Source of the DNA: CAYORM01 sp964406375
GTDB lineage: Bacteria > Pseudomonadota > Alphaproteobacteria > DSM-16000 > Inquilinaceae
Assembly (NCBI GenBank): GCA_964406375.1
Contig: CAYORM010000008.1
Location: forward strand, 1-64,000
Reading direction: 5' to 3'
DNA: 64,000 nt
Below, one piece after another: positions 53,090 to 62,128 of this stretch (position 1 is its first letter; every line of letters begins with the position of its first letter). Under the pieces are notes generated by a model. The model ran no database searches and was not told where the DNA came from. It saw only the letters and a list, made by a program, of their open reading frames with translations. The translations under genes were made by a program, and so were the position numbers.

Positions 53090-54865
53090 TCAATGCGCCT
53101 CGGCGGGCTCGGGCTGCAACACCCGCTCGGCCGGCAATGTCACCGTCACGGTGGTGCCGACACCCGGCGTGCTCTCGATGGTCAGCGTGCCGCCATGTTT
53201 CTGGACGAGGCCGCGGGCAATCGGCAGACCCAGCCCGGCGCCGTCTCGCCGCTGGATATAGGGATCGTCGACCTGGCCGAACGGCTCCAGCACCCGCGGC
53301 AGATCGACGGCAGCGATGCCGACGCCGGTATCCGCAACGACGAAGACGATCTCGCCCTCCGGACTGCGGCCGACGGTCAGCCGCACCCGGCCACCTTCGG
53401 GCGTGAACTTCACCGCATTGGTCAGCAGGTTGACCAGCACCTGCAGCAACGCCCGCCGGTCGGCGAGCATGTCGGGCAGATCGGGCTCCACTTCGACCGA
53501 GAGCTGCAGCTGGCGCATCTGGGCGCGCTCCTGCACGAAGAAGATCGCGCTGTCGACGACGTTCTTGGGGTGGCAGCGCGCCTCCTGCAGCGGGTACTGA
53601 CCGGCCTCGACCCTCGACAGGTCGAGGATGTCGGCGACGAGGTCGAGCAGGTGATGACCACTGCGCACGATGTCCTGCGCGTATTCGCGGTATTTCGGGT
53701 TCGAATGCGTGCCGAAGGTCTCGTTCGCCACGATGTCGGCGAAGCCGATGATCGCGTTGAGCGGCGTCCGCAGCTCATGGCTCATATTGGCCAGGAAATC
53801 CGACTTGGCGCGGTTGGCGGCCTCGGCCCGCTGGGTCGCGGCGATCAACGCGATCTCGGTGCGCTTCTGCTCGGTGATGTCGAGCCCGATCGCGCCGAGA
53901 CCCGTGGTGCGCCCGGCCGCGTCGCGGATCGGGAAGCGCACCTCCGCCGACCAAGTATCCACCCCGTCGCGACGCTGCCGGACCTCGGCCGAAGCGCTGC
54001 AATCCGCGCCGATCGCCTGCCGCTCGATGGCGGCGATCCGTGCATTGGCGGCCTCGCCGAGGATCTCCGCCTCGGTGCGGCCGATCATCTCCGCGGCCGG
54101 CCGGTCATAGACCTCCTCCATGCGCTGATTGACCAGACGGTAGCGCCCGTCGAGATCCTTCACCGCCATGGTGGTCGGCGCGTTCTCCATGAAACCGCGC
54201 AGCCGCGCCTCGCTCTCCTGGGCGAGCGCGGTCAGCTTGGCGAGACGCCGGTTGTTCCAGACGAGCCCGCCGACAGTCGCCACGGTCGCGATGATGAGGG
54301 CGAGGATCGCCGCGATCTCCAGCCGGCTCTGGCTGGCGATCTGCACCCGCAGCATGTCGTTGTTGACGACGGTGAAGGCCTGGACCTCGCGCTGCAGCGC
54401 CGAGAGCGGCGCCGCGACGGCCTGGACGGATGCGAGGAGCACCTGCGCCGTCTCCGGCCTGAGCGCCGGGCCCGGCTCCTTCGGCAACAGCTCGTCGGCC
54501 TGGGCGATCGCCGCGTCGATCGCATCGAGCGTGCCGAGATAGCCCTCGAAGGACAGGAAGTAGGGGTTGTCGCGGTTGTTCTTCAGCCCGTCATTGCGGC
54601 TGTAGAGGATGTCCACCGCCTCGGTGACGTCGTCGACCGTCACCGTCTCGTCGCCCAGCGCCGCCCGGTGCAGCAGAGTCAGCAGCTCGCCATGCTCGAT
54701 CTGGGTGCGATAGGCCGACCAACGGTCTTCCGCCGCGACGAAGGTGGCGACCGATTCGCGAAGCTGCCGCCCGTGAATCAACAGGCCGAGCGGCGCCACC
54801 AGCAGCGCCAGATAGGCACAGCCGAGAAGGGCGACGAGGAGGCGCCGTGCAGTCAAGACCGGCAA
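53090..54865 (-). CDS. PAS-domain sensor histidine kinase
   Basis: A membrane sensor kinase of 591 residues. It has a first helix (about 8-30), a periplasmic helical sensor region (about 31-183), a second helix (about 184-206), a PAS domain (about 218-340), a HisKA domain with phospho-acceptor His in FLANMSHELRTPLNAIIGF, and an HATPase_c domain with LLTNAVKFTPEGG, DTGVGI and GAGLGLPIA boxes. The start is a TTG at 54865 with AAGGGAG 5 nt before it. No response regulator is nearby. It lies 49 bp after the exported protein gene, which may supply its signal. Confidence 0.9.
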   Translation of the reverse strand: MPVLTARRLLVALLGCAYLALLVAPLGLLIHGRQLRESVATFVAAEDRWSAYRTQIEHGELLTLLHRAALGDETVTVDDVTEAVDILYSRNDGLKNNRDNPYFLSFEGYLGTLDAIDAAIAQADELLPKEPGPALRPETAQVLLASVQAVAAPLSALQREVQAFTVVNNDMLRVQIASQSRLEIAAILALIIATVATVGGLVWNNRRLAKLTALAQESEARLRGFMENAPTTMAVKDLDGRYRLVNQRMEEVYDRPAAEMIGRTEAEILGEAANARIAAIERQAIGADCSASAEVRQRRDGVDTWSAEVRFPIRDAAGRTTGLGAIGLDITEQKRTEIALIAATQRAEAANRAKSDFLANMSHELRTPLNAIIGFADIVANETFGTHSNPKYREYAQDIVRSGHHLLDLVADILDLSRVEAGQYPLQEARCHPKNVVDSAIFFVQERAQMRQLQLSVEVEPDLPDMLADRRALLQVLVNLLTNAVKFTPEGGRVRLTVGRSPEGEIVFVVADTGVGIAAVDLPRVLEPFGQVDDPYIQRRDGAGLGLPIARGLVQKHGGTLTIESTPGVGTTVTVTLPAERVLQPEPAEAH

Positions 54866-54914
54866 CGAGCTCCCTTACTGCATGATGCAAGAAGGGCGCC
54901 GGCGCCGGGGCTGG

Positions 54915-55403
54915 TCAACGGAATTCGAGACGTGCTAGGCTCCAGATCGCATAGGAGCGGTAGACATCCCGGTCGTATTCCGGCTGGTCGAAGGGGAACA
55001 CGATCCAGATCGGCCCCTTGTCGCGCACCGACATGGGCTCGCCGTTCCGCTCCAGCGCGAGCAGCGTGTCCGCGCTGTCGAAGGCCGCGAAAGGGATCGC
55101 CACGCTGTAATCGTTGAGCGCGGTCGCGACGACCTCCTGGCCGTGGACGCCGAGCGCCTCGACGAACGCGGCGCCGGTCACGCCCTCGAAGGTCTGCTCG
55201 CCTTCGGTCCAGGGCGTGGAGGTCACCAGCTCGACGGTACCGATCGCGCGCAACGCCTCGATCGTGTACTCGGCCTCGGCAGCGCCGGAAACCGTCAGCA
55301 CGACTTCCGCGTCCTCGGTCGACTCCTGTGCCAGCGCCGTCACCGCGGTCAGCGCAAAGGCACAGGCGGCGATCAGGGCGATGTGTCGGACACCGAAGCT
55401 CAT
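54915..55403 (-). CDS. Exported molybdopterin-oxidoreductase-domain-like protein
   Basis: A 162-residue protein with a signal peptide (about 1-27, ending ALAQE). The mature part resembles the sulfite-oxidase-type molybdopterin-binding domain in reduced form: TFEGVTGAAFVEALGV, then ALNDYSVAIPFAAFDSADTLLAL, and GPIWIVFPFDQPEY. The Cys that ligates molybdenum in true enzymes is not seen, so it may be a sensor accessory rather than an enzyme. It is co-directional with the histidine kinase 49 bp downstream, and this pairing recurs in alphaproteobacteria by my recollection. Confidence 0.75.
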   Translation of the reverse strand: MSFGVRHIALIAACAFALTAVTALAQESTEDAEVVLTVSGAAEAEYTIEALRAIGTVELVTSTPWTEGEQTFEGVTGAAFVEALGVHGQEVVATALNDYSVAIPFAAFDSADTLLALERNGEPMSVRDKGPIWIVFPFDQPEYDRDVYRSYAIWSLARLEFR

Positions 55404-55448
55404 AGTGGCCGCCCTCTCATACGTCTCGACCGGAGGGCGCGCAGCCAT

Positions 55449-55472
55449 CCAGTATTTTTACTACAATACTGG
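55449..55472. promoter_or_regulatory. Inverted repeat in the AT-rich divergent region
   Basis: CCAGTATT-TTTACTAC-AATACTGG, 8-bp perfect arms in a locally AT-rich patch of the 267-bp gap between the exported protein gene (minus, start 55403) and the flavoprotein gene (plus, start 55671). It may be an operator serving one or both genes. The nested AGTATTTTTACT is a second, smaller inverted repeat. Confidence 0.4.
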
Positions 55473-55670
55473 GCATTGCATGAATGTCAATCAATCCGCA
55501 TGCACCGGCATGCGCCCCACGTGATTTCTCGTCGGAGGTGTGGCGGGGAAGCGTCACCGGAGGTCGCAGCAGCGCTATCATCCCGCCCACGCCATGGCGA
55601 GAGTGACCCCGGGGGAAGGGCCGCCGGGGATGCGGTGCCGGCGAGACCCGCGAAGGGAGCGATCGTGACG

Positions 55671-58178
55671 ATGAGGGCTGAGGCGCGCGCAGTGGTGATC
55701 GGCGGCGGCGTGGTGGGGGTCAGCACCCTCTACCATCTCGCACGCAAGGGCTGGTCGGATGCGGTGCTGCTCGAGCGGCGCGAGCTGACCTCGGGCTCCA
55801 CCTGGCACGCGGCCGGGCTGCTGCCGCTGTTCAATGTCAGCTACTCGGTGGGGCAAATCCACAAATATTCGGTCGCGCTCTACAAGACGCTGGAGGCCGA
55901 GACCGGCCAGACGGTGGGGTTCCGCCAGGTCTCGAACATCCGCCTCGCCCGGACCCGCGACCGCTGGGACGAGTACATGTACTACAAGGGCGTCGCCGAC
56001 ACGATCGGCGTGCCCGTGGAGGTGCTGACACCGGCCGACGTGGTGGCGCTCTGGCCGCTCTGCGAGACCGAAGGGCTGATCGGGGCGATCCGCCACCCCG
56101 AGGACGGCTACATCCAGCCCGCCGATCTGACCCAGGCGCTCGCCCGCGGCGCCAGGGCGCGCGGCGCGGAAATCTACCGCAACACCACGGTGGTCGGCGT
56201 CGAGCGCGAGGGCGGTATCTGGCGCGTGAAGACCGACCGCGGCGACATACGCTGCGAGCACATCGTCTGCGCCACCGGCAACTTCGCCCGCCGGACCGGC
56301 GCCATGTTCGGGCTCGACATCCCGGTGATGCCGGTCGAGCACCAGTACATCGTCACCGAGCCACACCCGGCGATCCTGGCGCGGCGGGCGCAGGGTCTGC
56401 CCGAGATGGGCGTGCTGCGCGAGAGCGACAGCTCCTGGTACATGCGCGAAGAGAATGGCGGGCTGATCCTCGGCCCCTACGAGAAGGGTGCCCCCGTCTG
56501 CTATGTCGACGGGCCGGACGAAGCGGCCGAGTACGAGCTGTTCCAGGAGGATCTGGAGCGGCTCGCCCCGCATATCGAGACGGCGATCGCCCGGGTCCCG
56601 GCCTTTGGCGAGGTCGGCGTCAAGAAGGTCTACAACGGCGCCATCGCCTATACGCCCGACGGCAACCCGATCATCGGTCCGGCCTGGGACGTGCCGAATG
56701 TCTGGCTGAACGAGGGCCACAGCTTCGGGGTCACCGCCGCCGGCGGTGCCGGCTGGCAGCTCGCCGAATGGATCGTCGAGGGCGAGCCCTCGATCGACAT
56801 GATGGGCGTCGACCCGCGCCGCTTCGGCCCCTATGCCGGGCGCGGCTATCTGAAGGTGAAGAACGAGGAGGCCTATGCCGCGGTCTTCACCGTCCATTAT
56901 CCCGACGAGGAGCGGGTCGCAGCCCGGCCACTGAAGCGCTCGCCCTGCTATGACCGGCTGAAGGCGCTGGGGGCGGTCTTCGGCACCGTCTATGGCTGGG
57001 AGCGTCCCGGCTGGTTCGCGCCCGAGGGCTACGCCCTCTCCGACGCCGAACTCGCCCGCCCCGACGTGCTGCTCGCCGAGAACCACCCGCCCGCCGCCCC
57101 GGGCGAGACCCCGCGCGAGAAGTGGAGCTTCCGGCGCTCGAATTATTTCGAGTTCGTCGGCCGCGAATGCCGCCACGTGCACGAGAAGGTCGGGCTGCTC
57201 GACATGTCCGCCTTCGCCAAATACGAGGTCTCGGGCCCCGGCGCCGAGGCCTGGCTCGAGGGGCTGCTCGCCAACCGGTTACCGAAGAAGCCGGGCCGGC
57301 TCGCACTCACCCATCTCCTGTCGAAAGCGGGCGGCGTGCGCTCGGAGTTCACTGTGTTCCGCGAGGGGCCGGAAAGCTTCTACCTCGTCGGCGCCGGCGC
57401 CTTCGAGCGGCACGACTGGGACGAGTTGCGGCGCGCCCGGCCGCGCGACGGGTCGGTCGAGCTGCAGAAGGTGACGACCCAATACGGCGTCTTCGTCCTC
57501 GCCGGGCCGCGGTCACGTGAACTTCTGTCGCGGCTGACCGACGCCGACCTCTCCAACGCCGCCTTCCCCTGGCTGTCGGGCCGGACGATCGACATCGGCC
57601 ATGCCCAGGCCCGCGCGCTGCGTGTCAATTTCGTCGGTGAGCTGGGCTGGGAGCTGCATCACCCGATCGAGATGCAGAACACGATCTTCGACCTGCTGAT
57701 GGAGGCCGGGCGCGATCTCGAGCTGCGGCCCTTTGGCATCAAGGCGATGGATTCGCTGCGGATCGAGAAATCCTACCGGTTGATCCCGCGCGAGCTGTCG
57801 ATCGAGTACAACGCCTATGAGAGCGGCCTCGACCGTTTCCTGCGCCCGGAAAAGGGTCCGTTCCGCGGCCGCGAGGGCCTCATCGCCGGCCGGGAGCGGG
57901 GCCTCGCCAACCGCTTCGTCACCCTCGAACTGCTCGATGTCGAGGATGCCGATGCCCGTGGCTCCGAACCGATCCTGAAGGATGGCGAGATCGTCGGCCG
58001 GTGCACCTCGGGCGGCTATGGCTGGCGCCTCGGCAAGTCGCTCGCCCTCGGCATGGTCCGTCCAGAGCTGGGCGAGGTCGGCACCCGGCTCGAGGTCGTT
58101 GTGCTGGGCCGGCGGCACGAAGCGGTGGTGATCCCCGAATCGCCCTTCGACCCGGAGAATGAACGGCTGCGCGCCTGA
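55671..58178 (+). CDS. FAD-dependent oxidoreductase with GcvT domain (dimethylglycine/sarcosine dehydrogenase type)
   Basis: A two-part flavoenzyme of 835 residues. The N-terminal DAO domain (about 5-375) has VVIGGGVVGVSTLYHLARKG and the covalent-FAD region STWHAAGLLP, where the His after Trp is the usual FAD attachment site of dimethylglycine dehydrogenase. An FAO_M linker (about 378-435) and a tetrahydrofolate-binding GcvT domain (about 440-725) with GcvT C-terminal barrel (about 735-825) follow. It demethylates an N-methyl amine (dimethylglycine, sarcosine or similar), passing formaldehyde to folate. ATG 55671 or GTG 55665 may start it; AAGGGAG is near both. A strong terminator follows. 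Confidence 0.92.
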   Translation: MRAEARAVVIGGGVVGVSTLYHLARKGWSDAVLLERRELTSGSTWHAAGLLPLFNVSYSVGQIHKYSVALYKTLEAETGQTVGFRQVSNIRLARTRDRWDEYMYYKGVADTIGVPVEVLTPADVVALWPLCETEGLIGAIRHPEDGYIQPADLTQALARGARARGAEIYRNTTVVGVEREGGIWRVKTDRGDIRCEHIVCATGNFARRTGAMFGLDIPVMPVEHQYIVTEPHPAILARRAQGLPEMGVLRESDSSWYMREENGGLILGPYEKGAPVCYVDGPDEAAEYELFQEDLERLAPHIETAIARVPAFGEVGVKKVYNGAIAYTPDGNPIIGPAWDVPNVWLNEGHSFGVTAAGGAGWQLAEWIVEGEPSIDMMGVDPRRFGPYAGRGYLKVKNEEAYAAVFTVHYPDEERVAARPLKRSPCYDRLKALGAVFGTVYGWERPGWFAPEGYALSDAELARPDVLLAENHPPAAPGETPREKWSFRRSNYFEFVGRECRHVHEKVGLLDMSAFAKYEVSGPGAEAWLEGLLANRLPKKPGRLALTHLLSKAGGVRSEFTVFREGPESFYLVGAGAFERHDWDELRRARPRDGSVELQKVTTQYGVFVLAGPRSRELLSRLTDADLSNAAFPWLSGRTIDIGHAQARALRVNFVGELGWELHHPIEMQNTIFDLLMEAGRDLELRPFGIKAMDSLRIEKSYRLIPRELSIEYNAYESGLDRFLRPEKGPFRGREGLIAGRERGLANRFVTLELLDVEDADARGSEPILKDGEIVGRCTSGGYGWRLGKSLALGMVRPELGEVGTRLEVVVLGRRHEAVVIPESPFDPENERLRA

Positions 58179-58272
58179 CGGCGGGCGACGGCGGGGAACC
58201 GGCCGGCGCCGGCCGGGTTCTTCCTGCCGAAGGCAACACAGACCAGCCTTCCCCTTCCTCCCCGTCTCTCCA

Positions 58273-58304
58273 GCCGGCTCCCTTCGGGGAGCCGGCCTTT
58301 TCTT
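58273..58304. terminator. Rho-independent terminator with TTCG loop
   Basis: A 10-bp stem GCCGGCTCCC / GGGAGCCGGC closed by a TTCG tetraloop and followed by CTTTTCTT. It ends the flavoenzyme transcript and faces the convergent deacylase gene, whose stop is 8 bp further. Confidence 0.93.
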
Positions 58305-58311
58305 GGGCGCC

Positions 58312-59496
58312 TCAGACGGTGTCGAGGAAGCGGTCGCGCTCGGCGCGCGCGATCAGACGGTCGAGGAAGGCGTCGCAGCGGCGCAGCTGCTCGATCGCGA
58401 TCCACTCATCGGGCTTGTGCGCCTGGACGATCGACCCCGGACCGCAGACGATCGAGGGCAATCCCAGCTCGCGCTGGAACAGGCCGGCCTCGGTCCCGTA
58501 AGCGACCTTGCCATGATCGTTGCGGCCGACCAGCGCCTTCACCGTCGTGGCCAGGGGGTGCTCGGCGGCTAGGTCGAGCGCCGGGTATTCGTAGACCGGC
58601 TCGAAGCCGAAGCCCGCCTGCGGATCGATCGCCTTCATCTGCGGCTCGAGCACCGCACGGGCATGCCCCTCGATGGCGCCGAAGATCGCTTCAGGATCGA
58701 CCGGGGCGAGGTGGCGGTACTCGAAGACGAAATCGCAGGCATTGGGCACGATGTTGACCGCCGTGCCGCCCTCGATGTGGCCGGTCGAGATCGTCGAATG
58801 CACGACGTCGTAATCCGCGTCCACCGGCCCGCTCTCCGCCATCTCCCGCGCCAGTCCGCGGATGAAGACGATGAGCTCGGCGGCATACTCGATGGCGTTG
58901 ACCGCCTGCGGCGCGAGGCTCGAATGCGCCTCGCAGCCACGCACATGGCAGCGATAGCCGCGCCCACCCTTATGACCGATCACCGGCCGCATCTCGGTCG
59001 GCTCGCCGACGATGCAGAGGGCCGGCCGCACCGGCAGGGTCGCGACATGGGCCAGCAGATGGCGGACACCGGTGCAGCCCACCTCCTCGTCGAAGGAGAA
59101 GGCAAGGTGGAACGGCGTCTTCAGATCGGCCGCGAGCATCCGCGGCACCGCCGCCAGGGCCGCGGCGACGAAGCCCTTCATGTCGGCTGCGCCGCGGCCG
59201 AAAAGCCGCCCGTCACGCTCGACCATGGTGAAGGGATCGGAGGTCCAGTCCTGCCCGTCGACCGGCACCACGTCGGTATGGCCGGACAGGATGACACCGG
59301 GCCGGTCCGCCGGGCCGATCGTCGCCCAGAGATTGGCCTTGGTGCCGCAGGGGCTTGCGACCAACTCGGCCGTGACACCCCATTCCGCGAGGATGTCGCG
59401 GATGCGGTGGATCAGCGGCAGGTTGGACAACCGGCTCGTGGTGTCGAAGCCGATCAGCTCGCCGAGCAGCGAGACGGTGTCGCGGCCGCTCATCAC
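58312..59496 (-). CDS. Acetylornithine deacetylase (ArgE) family M20 metallohydrolase
   Basis: A zinc hydrolase of 394 residues that removes an N-acyl group from an amino acid or small peptide. Ligand motifs are SGHTDVVPVDG (His and Asp), GRGAADMKGF (bridging Asp), the general base pair in DEEVGCTG, and GEPTEMRPVIGHKGG. It is the last gene of the dipeptide-type ABC operon, so its substrate is more likely an imported acyl-amino acid than the arginine pathway intermediate. The ArgE name is by closest pattern. It overlaps the DUF1028 stop by 4 bp. Confidence 0.9.
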   Translation of the reverse strand: MMSGRDTVSLLGELIGFDTTSRLSNLPLIHRIRDILAEWGVTAELVASPCGTKANLWATIGPADRPGVILSGHTDVVPVDGQDWTSDPFTMVERDGRLFGRGAADMKGFVAAALAAVPRMLAADLKTPFHLAFSFDEEVGCTGVRHLLAHVATLPVRPALCIVGEPTEMRPVIGHKGGRGYRCHVRGCEAHSSLAPQAVNAIEYAAELIVFIRGLAREMAESGPVDADYDVVHSTISTGHIEGGTAVNIVPNACDFVFEYRHLAPVDPEAIFGAIEGHARAVLEPQMKAIDPQAGFGFEPVYEYPALDLAAEHPLATTVKALVGRNDHGKVAYGTEAGLFQRELGLPSIVCGPGSIVQAHKPDEWIAIEQLRRCDAFLDRLIARAERDRFLDTV

Positions 59497-60230
59497 AGGC
59501 CTCCCCCGCCGCCGGGCCGGTAGGGCGGCGGCCGCAGAATCATCTCGGTGACCGCCGCCGGCAGCGGGCTGCCGGAATCCGTCCGGCTCGGAAGCCCGCC
59601 GACGAAGGGGAGCAGCTGATGGCGCGCCACCTCAAAGACGCGGCGCAGTTCGGCAACCGGGTGGCGGTGCTCGTCGACCCGGAGATCGAGCCAGGGATAG
59701 GCCTCCTTCCAATAGACCTTGATGACCGCCGACTGTTTGCCGCGCTTGTCGCCGCCGGCCGCCTGCCCGGCCTCGAGCGCCACCAGGAGCCGCTCTGGCA
59801 GGTCAAGCGCGTCGGTACGCAGGAAGGCGGCCTCCATTGCGGCGATCGTCTCCTCGCCGGTCAGCATGTTGCCCTGGACGGCATAATCCGGCCCGGTGCG
59901 GTGCCCACACCAGGGCACGCAGTCGGAACCCGTCCAGGCGGCGGAGCGGCCCTCGGCGTCGACGATGCCGACCTGACGGACGTTCCGCCCCTCATCGCCC
60001 GCGATCAGCGTCTCGAGCGTTTCCGCGGCACTCTTCCCCTCGGCCAGCAGCGGCAGCCCGTCGATGCCGAGATAGGGGTTCACCCAGGACTGCGTGGCGA
60101 TGGCGCCGACGCCCGGCGCCGCGAAGGGACAAAGCCCGCCGACGGCGGGTACGGCGGTCGACACCGCGACGCCGAACATGCCGGTGCGCGCGCAGCGGGC
60201 GGCGATCGAGAAGGTGGCGAGATGGATCAT
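59493..60230 (-). CDS. DUF1028 family protein (Ntn-hydrolase-like)
   Basis: A 245-residue protein of DUF1028, a family related in fold to N-terminal-nucleophile hydrolases. It starts MIHLATFSI with the typical GMFGVAVSTAVPAVG (about 17-31) and GAIATQSWVNP, and has GNMLTGEETIAAME in the middle. Function is not established; it often accompanies amino-acid or peptide transport and M20 hydrolase genes, as here, with 4-bp overlaps on both sides. Hydrolysis of an amide, upstream of the deacylase, is a reasonable guess. Confidence 0.88.
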   Translation of the reverse strand: MIHLATFSIAARCARTGMFGVAVSTAVPAVGGLCPFAAPGVGAIATQSWVNPYLGIDGLPLLAEGKSAAETLETLIAGDEGRNVRQVGIVDAEGRSAAWTGSDCVPWCGHRTGPDYAVQGNMLTGEETIAAMEAAFLRTDALDLPERLLVALEAGQAAGGDKRGKQSAVIKVYWKEAYPWLDLRVDEHRHPVAELRRVFEVARHQLLPFVGGLPSRTDSGSPLPAAVTEMILRPPPYRPGGGGGL

Positions 60231-61099
60231 GCTCCTCCGCTCCTCGCTTGCGGATTGGGGGATTCGTTGTACCGCGGCGCGGTGGCCGGGTCGGCAGAAT
60301 TGCGTGCACCGAGATCGGGGACCGCGGCGAGCAGGGCGCGCGTATATTCGTGGCGAGGCGCCGCGAACAGCGCCGCCGCCTCGCCCTCCTCCACCAACCG
60401 TCCCTGGCGCATCACCGCGACGCGGTCGGCGACATAGCGGATCACGCCGAGATTGTGGCTGACGAAGATCGAGGTCAGGCCGAGCTCGCGCCCGGTCTCC
60501 TTGAACAGGTTCAGGATCTGCGCCTGGACCGATACGTCGAGGGCCGAGGTCGGCTCATCCGCCAGGACGAGCGCCGGGCGCAGGATGATCGCGCGGGCGA
60601 TCGCCACGCGCTGGCGCTGCCCGCCCGAGAGCTGGTGCGGCAGACGGTCGGCCATGCGCGGGTCGAGGCCGACCCGTTCCAGGGTCTCGCCGACCAGGGT
60701 ACGGCGCGAGGCGCGCGTGCCGACATCGTGCACCTCGAGCGGCGCTGCCAGCACCTTGCCGATCGTCTGCCGCGGGTTGAAGGAGGAGGTCGGGTCCTGG
60801 AACACCGCCTGCATGCGGCGGCGGAGCGCCTTGAGCTCGCTGCCGCCGAGGGCCCAGACGTCACGCCCTTCGACGAGGATCGTCCCCGTGGTCGGCCGGA
60901 TCAGCCGCAGCACCATGCGCAGCAGCGTCGATTTGCCCGAGCCGCTCTCGCCGACGATGCCGAGCGTTTCGCCGGGCGCCACGGTGAGGCTGACCCCGTC
61001 GACCGCTCGCGGGCCTGTCTCAATCGATCCGAACAGCCCCCGGCTGCCGAACGCCTTGGAGACGTCGCGGATCTCGACGAGCGCGCCGCTGCCGCTCAT
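60227..61099 (-). CDS. Dipeptide/oligopeptide ABC transporter ATP-binding protein, OppF/DppF type
   Basis: The second ATPase of the importer, 290 residues, with Walker A GESGSGKST, signature LSGGQRQRV and Walker B LVLADEPTSALD. ATG 61099 overlaps the OppD stop (ATGA). The usual C-terminal oligopeptide-HPY Cys segment is missing and the protein ends shortly after the EYTRALLAAVPDL region, shorter than the common 320-330 residues but not unusual for this class. Confidence 0.93.
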   Translation of the reverse strand: MSGSGALVEIRDVSKAFGSRGLFGSIETGPRAVDGVSLTVAPGETLGIVGESGSGKSTLLRMVLRLIRPTTGTILVEGRDVWALGGSELKALRRRMQAVFQDPTSSFNPRQTIGKVLAAPLEVHDVGTRASRRTLVGETLERVGLDPRMADRLPHQLSGGQRQRVAIARAIILRPALVLADEPTSALDVSVQAQILNLFKETGRELGLTSIFVSHNLGVIRYVADRVAVMRQGRLVEEGEAAALFAAPRHEYTRALLAAVPDLGARNSADPATAPRYNESPNPQARSGGA

Positions 61100-62127
61100 G
61101 CCGCTTCTCCCGCGCGCCAGCAGGCCGCGTGCTGGGCCTCGCCCACCGGCTCGAGCGGCGGCGCCTCGGAACAGCGCTCGATCCGCAACGGGCAGCGATC
61201 GGCGAAACGGCATCCCGGCGGCAGGTCGAGCGGTGAGGGAATCTGGCCAGGGATCGCCGCGAGCGCGCCCTCGGCGACCGACGCGATGGTCGGTGTCGCG
61301 CGCAGCAGCGCCCGCGTATAGGGATGCGCCGGGCTGTCGAACAGGGCATCGACCGGACCGCTTTCGACGATCGTGCCGGCATACATCACATAGACCCAGT
61401 CGCAGAGCGAGGCGACGACACCGAGATCGTGGGTGATGAACAGGATCGAGGTGGCACTGCGGTCGCGGATCTCGCGCAGCAGCGACAGCACCTGGGCCTG
61501 CACCGTCACATCCAGCGCCGTTGTCGGCTCGTCGGCGATCAACAGCTCCGGATCGAGCGCCAGCCCCATCGCGATCATCGCGCGCTGCTGCATGCCGCCG
61601 GAGAACTGGTGAGGATATTCCTGCGCCCGGCGCTCCGGCTCGCGCAGATGCACCGCGCCCAGCAGCTCGACCGCCCGGGCCTTAGCGCGCTCCCAGCGGG
61701 TGGCCCGATGCAGCACCAGCGGCTCGCCGACCTGGAAGCCGACGCGGAGCGTCGGGTTCAGCGCCCGCAGCGCATCCTGCGGGATCAGCGCGATGCGGTC
61801 GCCGCGCAGCGCCCGCCGCTCGGCCTCGGACAGACCGATCAGCTCGCGCCCGGCGAGTGCCACCGAGCCCGAGGCGACACGGGCACGTTTGGGCGCGAGG
61901 CCGAGGGCGGTCATAGCGGTGATCGACTTGCCGCTGCCCGACTCGCCGATCACGCCGACGATCTCGCCGGGCCAGACATCGAGTCCGACGCGGTCGACGA
62001 CCCGCGAGATGCCGCGCCGGGTCGTGAACTCGACCGTCAGGTCGCGGATGGCGAGCGTCGGTGGGCGATCGTCGCGGGCGTGGCGACGCTTTGGATCGCG
62101 GCGCGGGGCGGTCTCCTGCGCAGCCAT
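61096..62127 (-). CDS. Dipeptide/oligopeptide ABC transporter ATP-binding protein, OppD/DppD type
   Basis: The first ATPase, 343 residues, with Walker A GESGSGKS, signature FSGGMQQRAMIA, Walker B LLIADEPTTALDVT, and the C-terminal HPY domain whose Cys residues (GCRFADRCP, ERCSEA, HAACW) fit the Fe-S-like motif of OppD/DppD proteins. The start is 1 nt from the permease stop, so it is coupled. Confidence 0.93.
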   Translation of the reverse strand: MAAQETAPRRDPKRRHARDDRPPTLAIRDLTVEFTTRRGISRVVDRVGLDVWPGEIVGVIGESGSGKSITAMTALGLAPKRARVASGSVALAGRELIGLSEAERRALRGDRIALIPQDALRALNPTLRVGFQVGEPLVLHRATRWERAKARAVELLGAVHLREPERRAQEYPHQFSGGMQQRAMIAMGLALDPELLIADEPTTALDVTVQAQVLSLLREIRDRSATSILFITHDLGVVASLCDWVYVMYAGTIVESGPVDALFDSPAHPYTRALLRATPTIASVAEGALAAIPGQIPSPLDLPPGCRFADRCPLRIERCSEAPPLEPVGEAQHAACWRAGEAA

Positions 62128-62128
62128 C

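Noticed and set aside
55143..55670. Long N-terminal extension of the DMGDH-like protein
   Set aside because: It lies antisense to the exported protein gene and across the divergent promoter region, without any domain.
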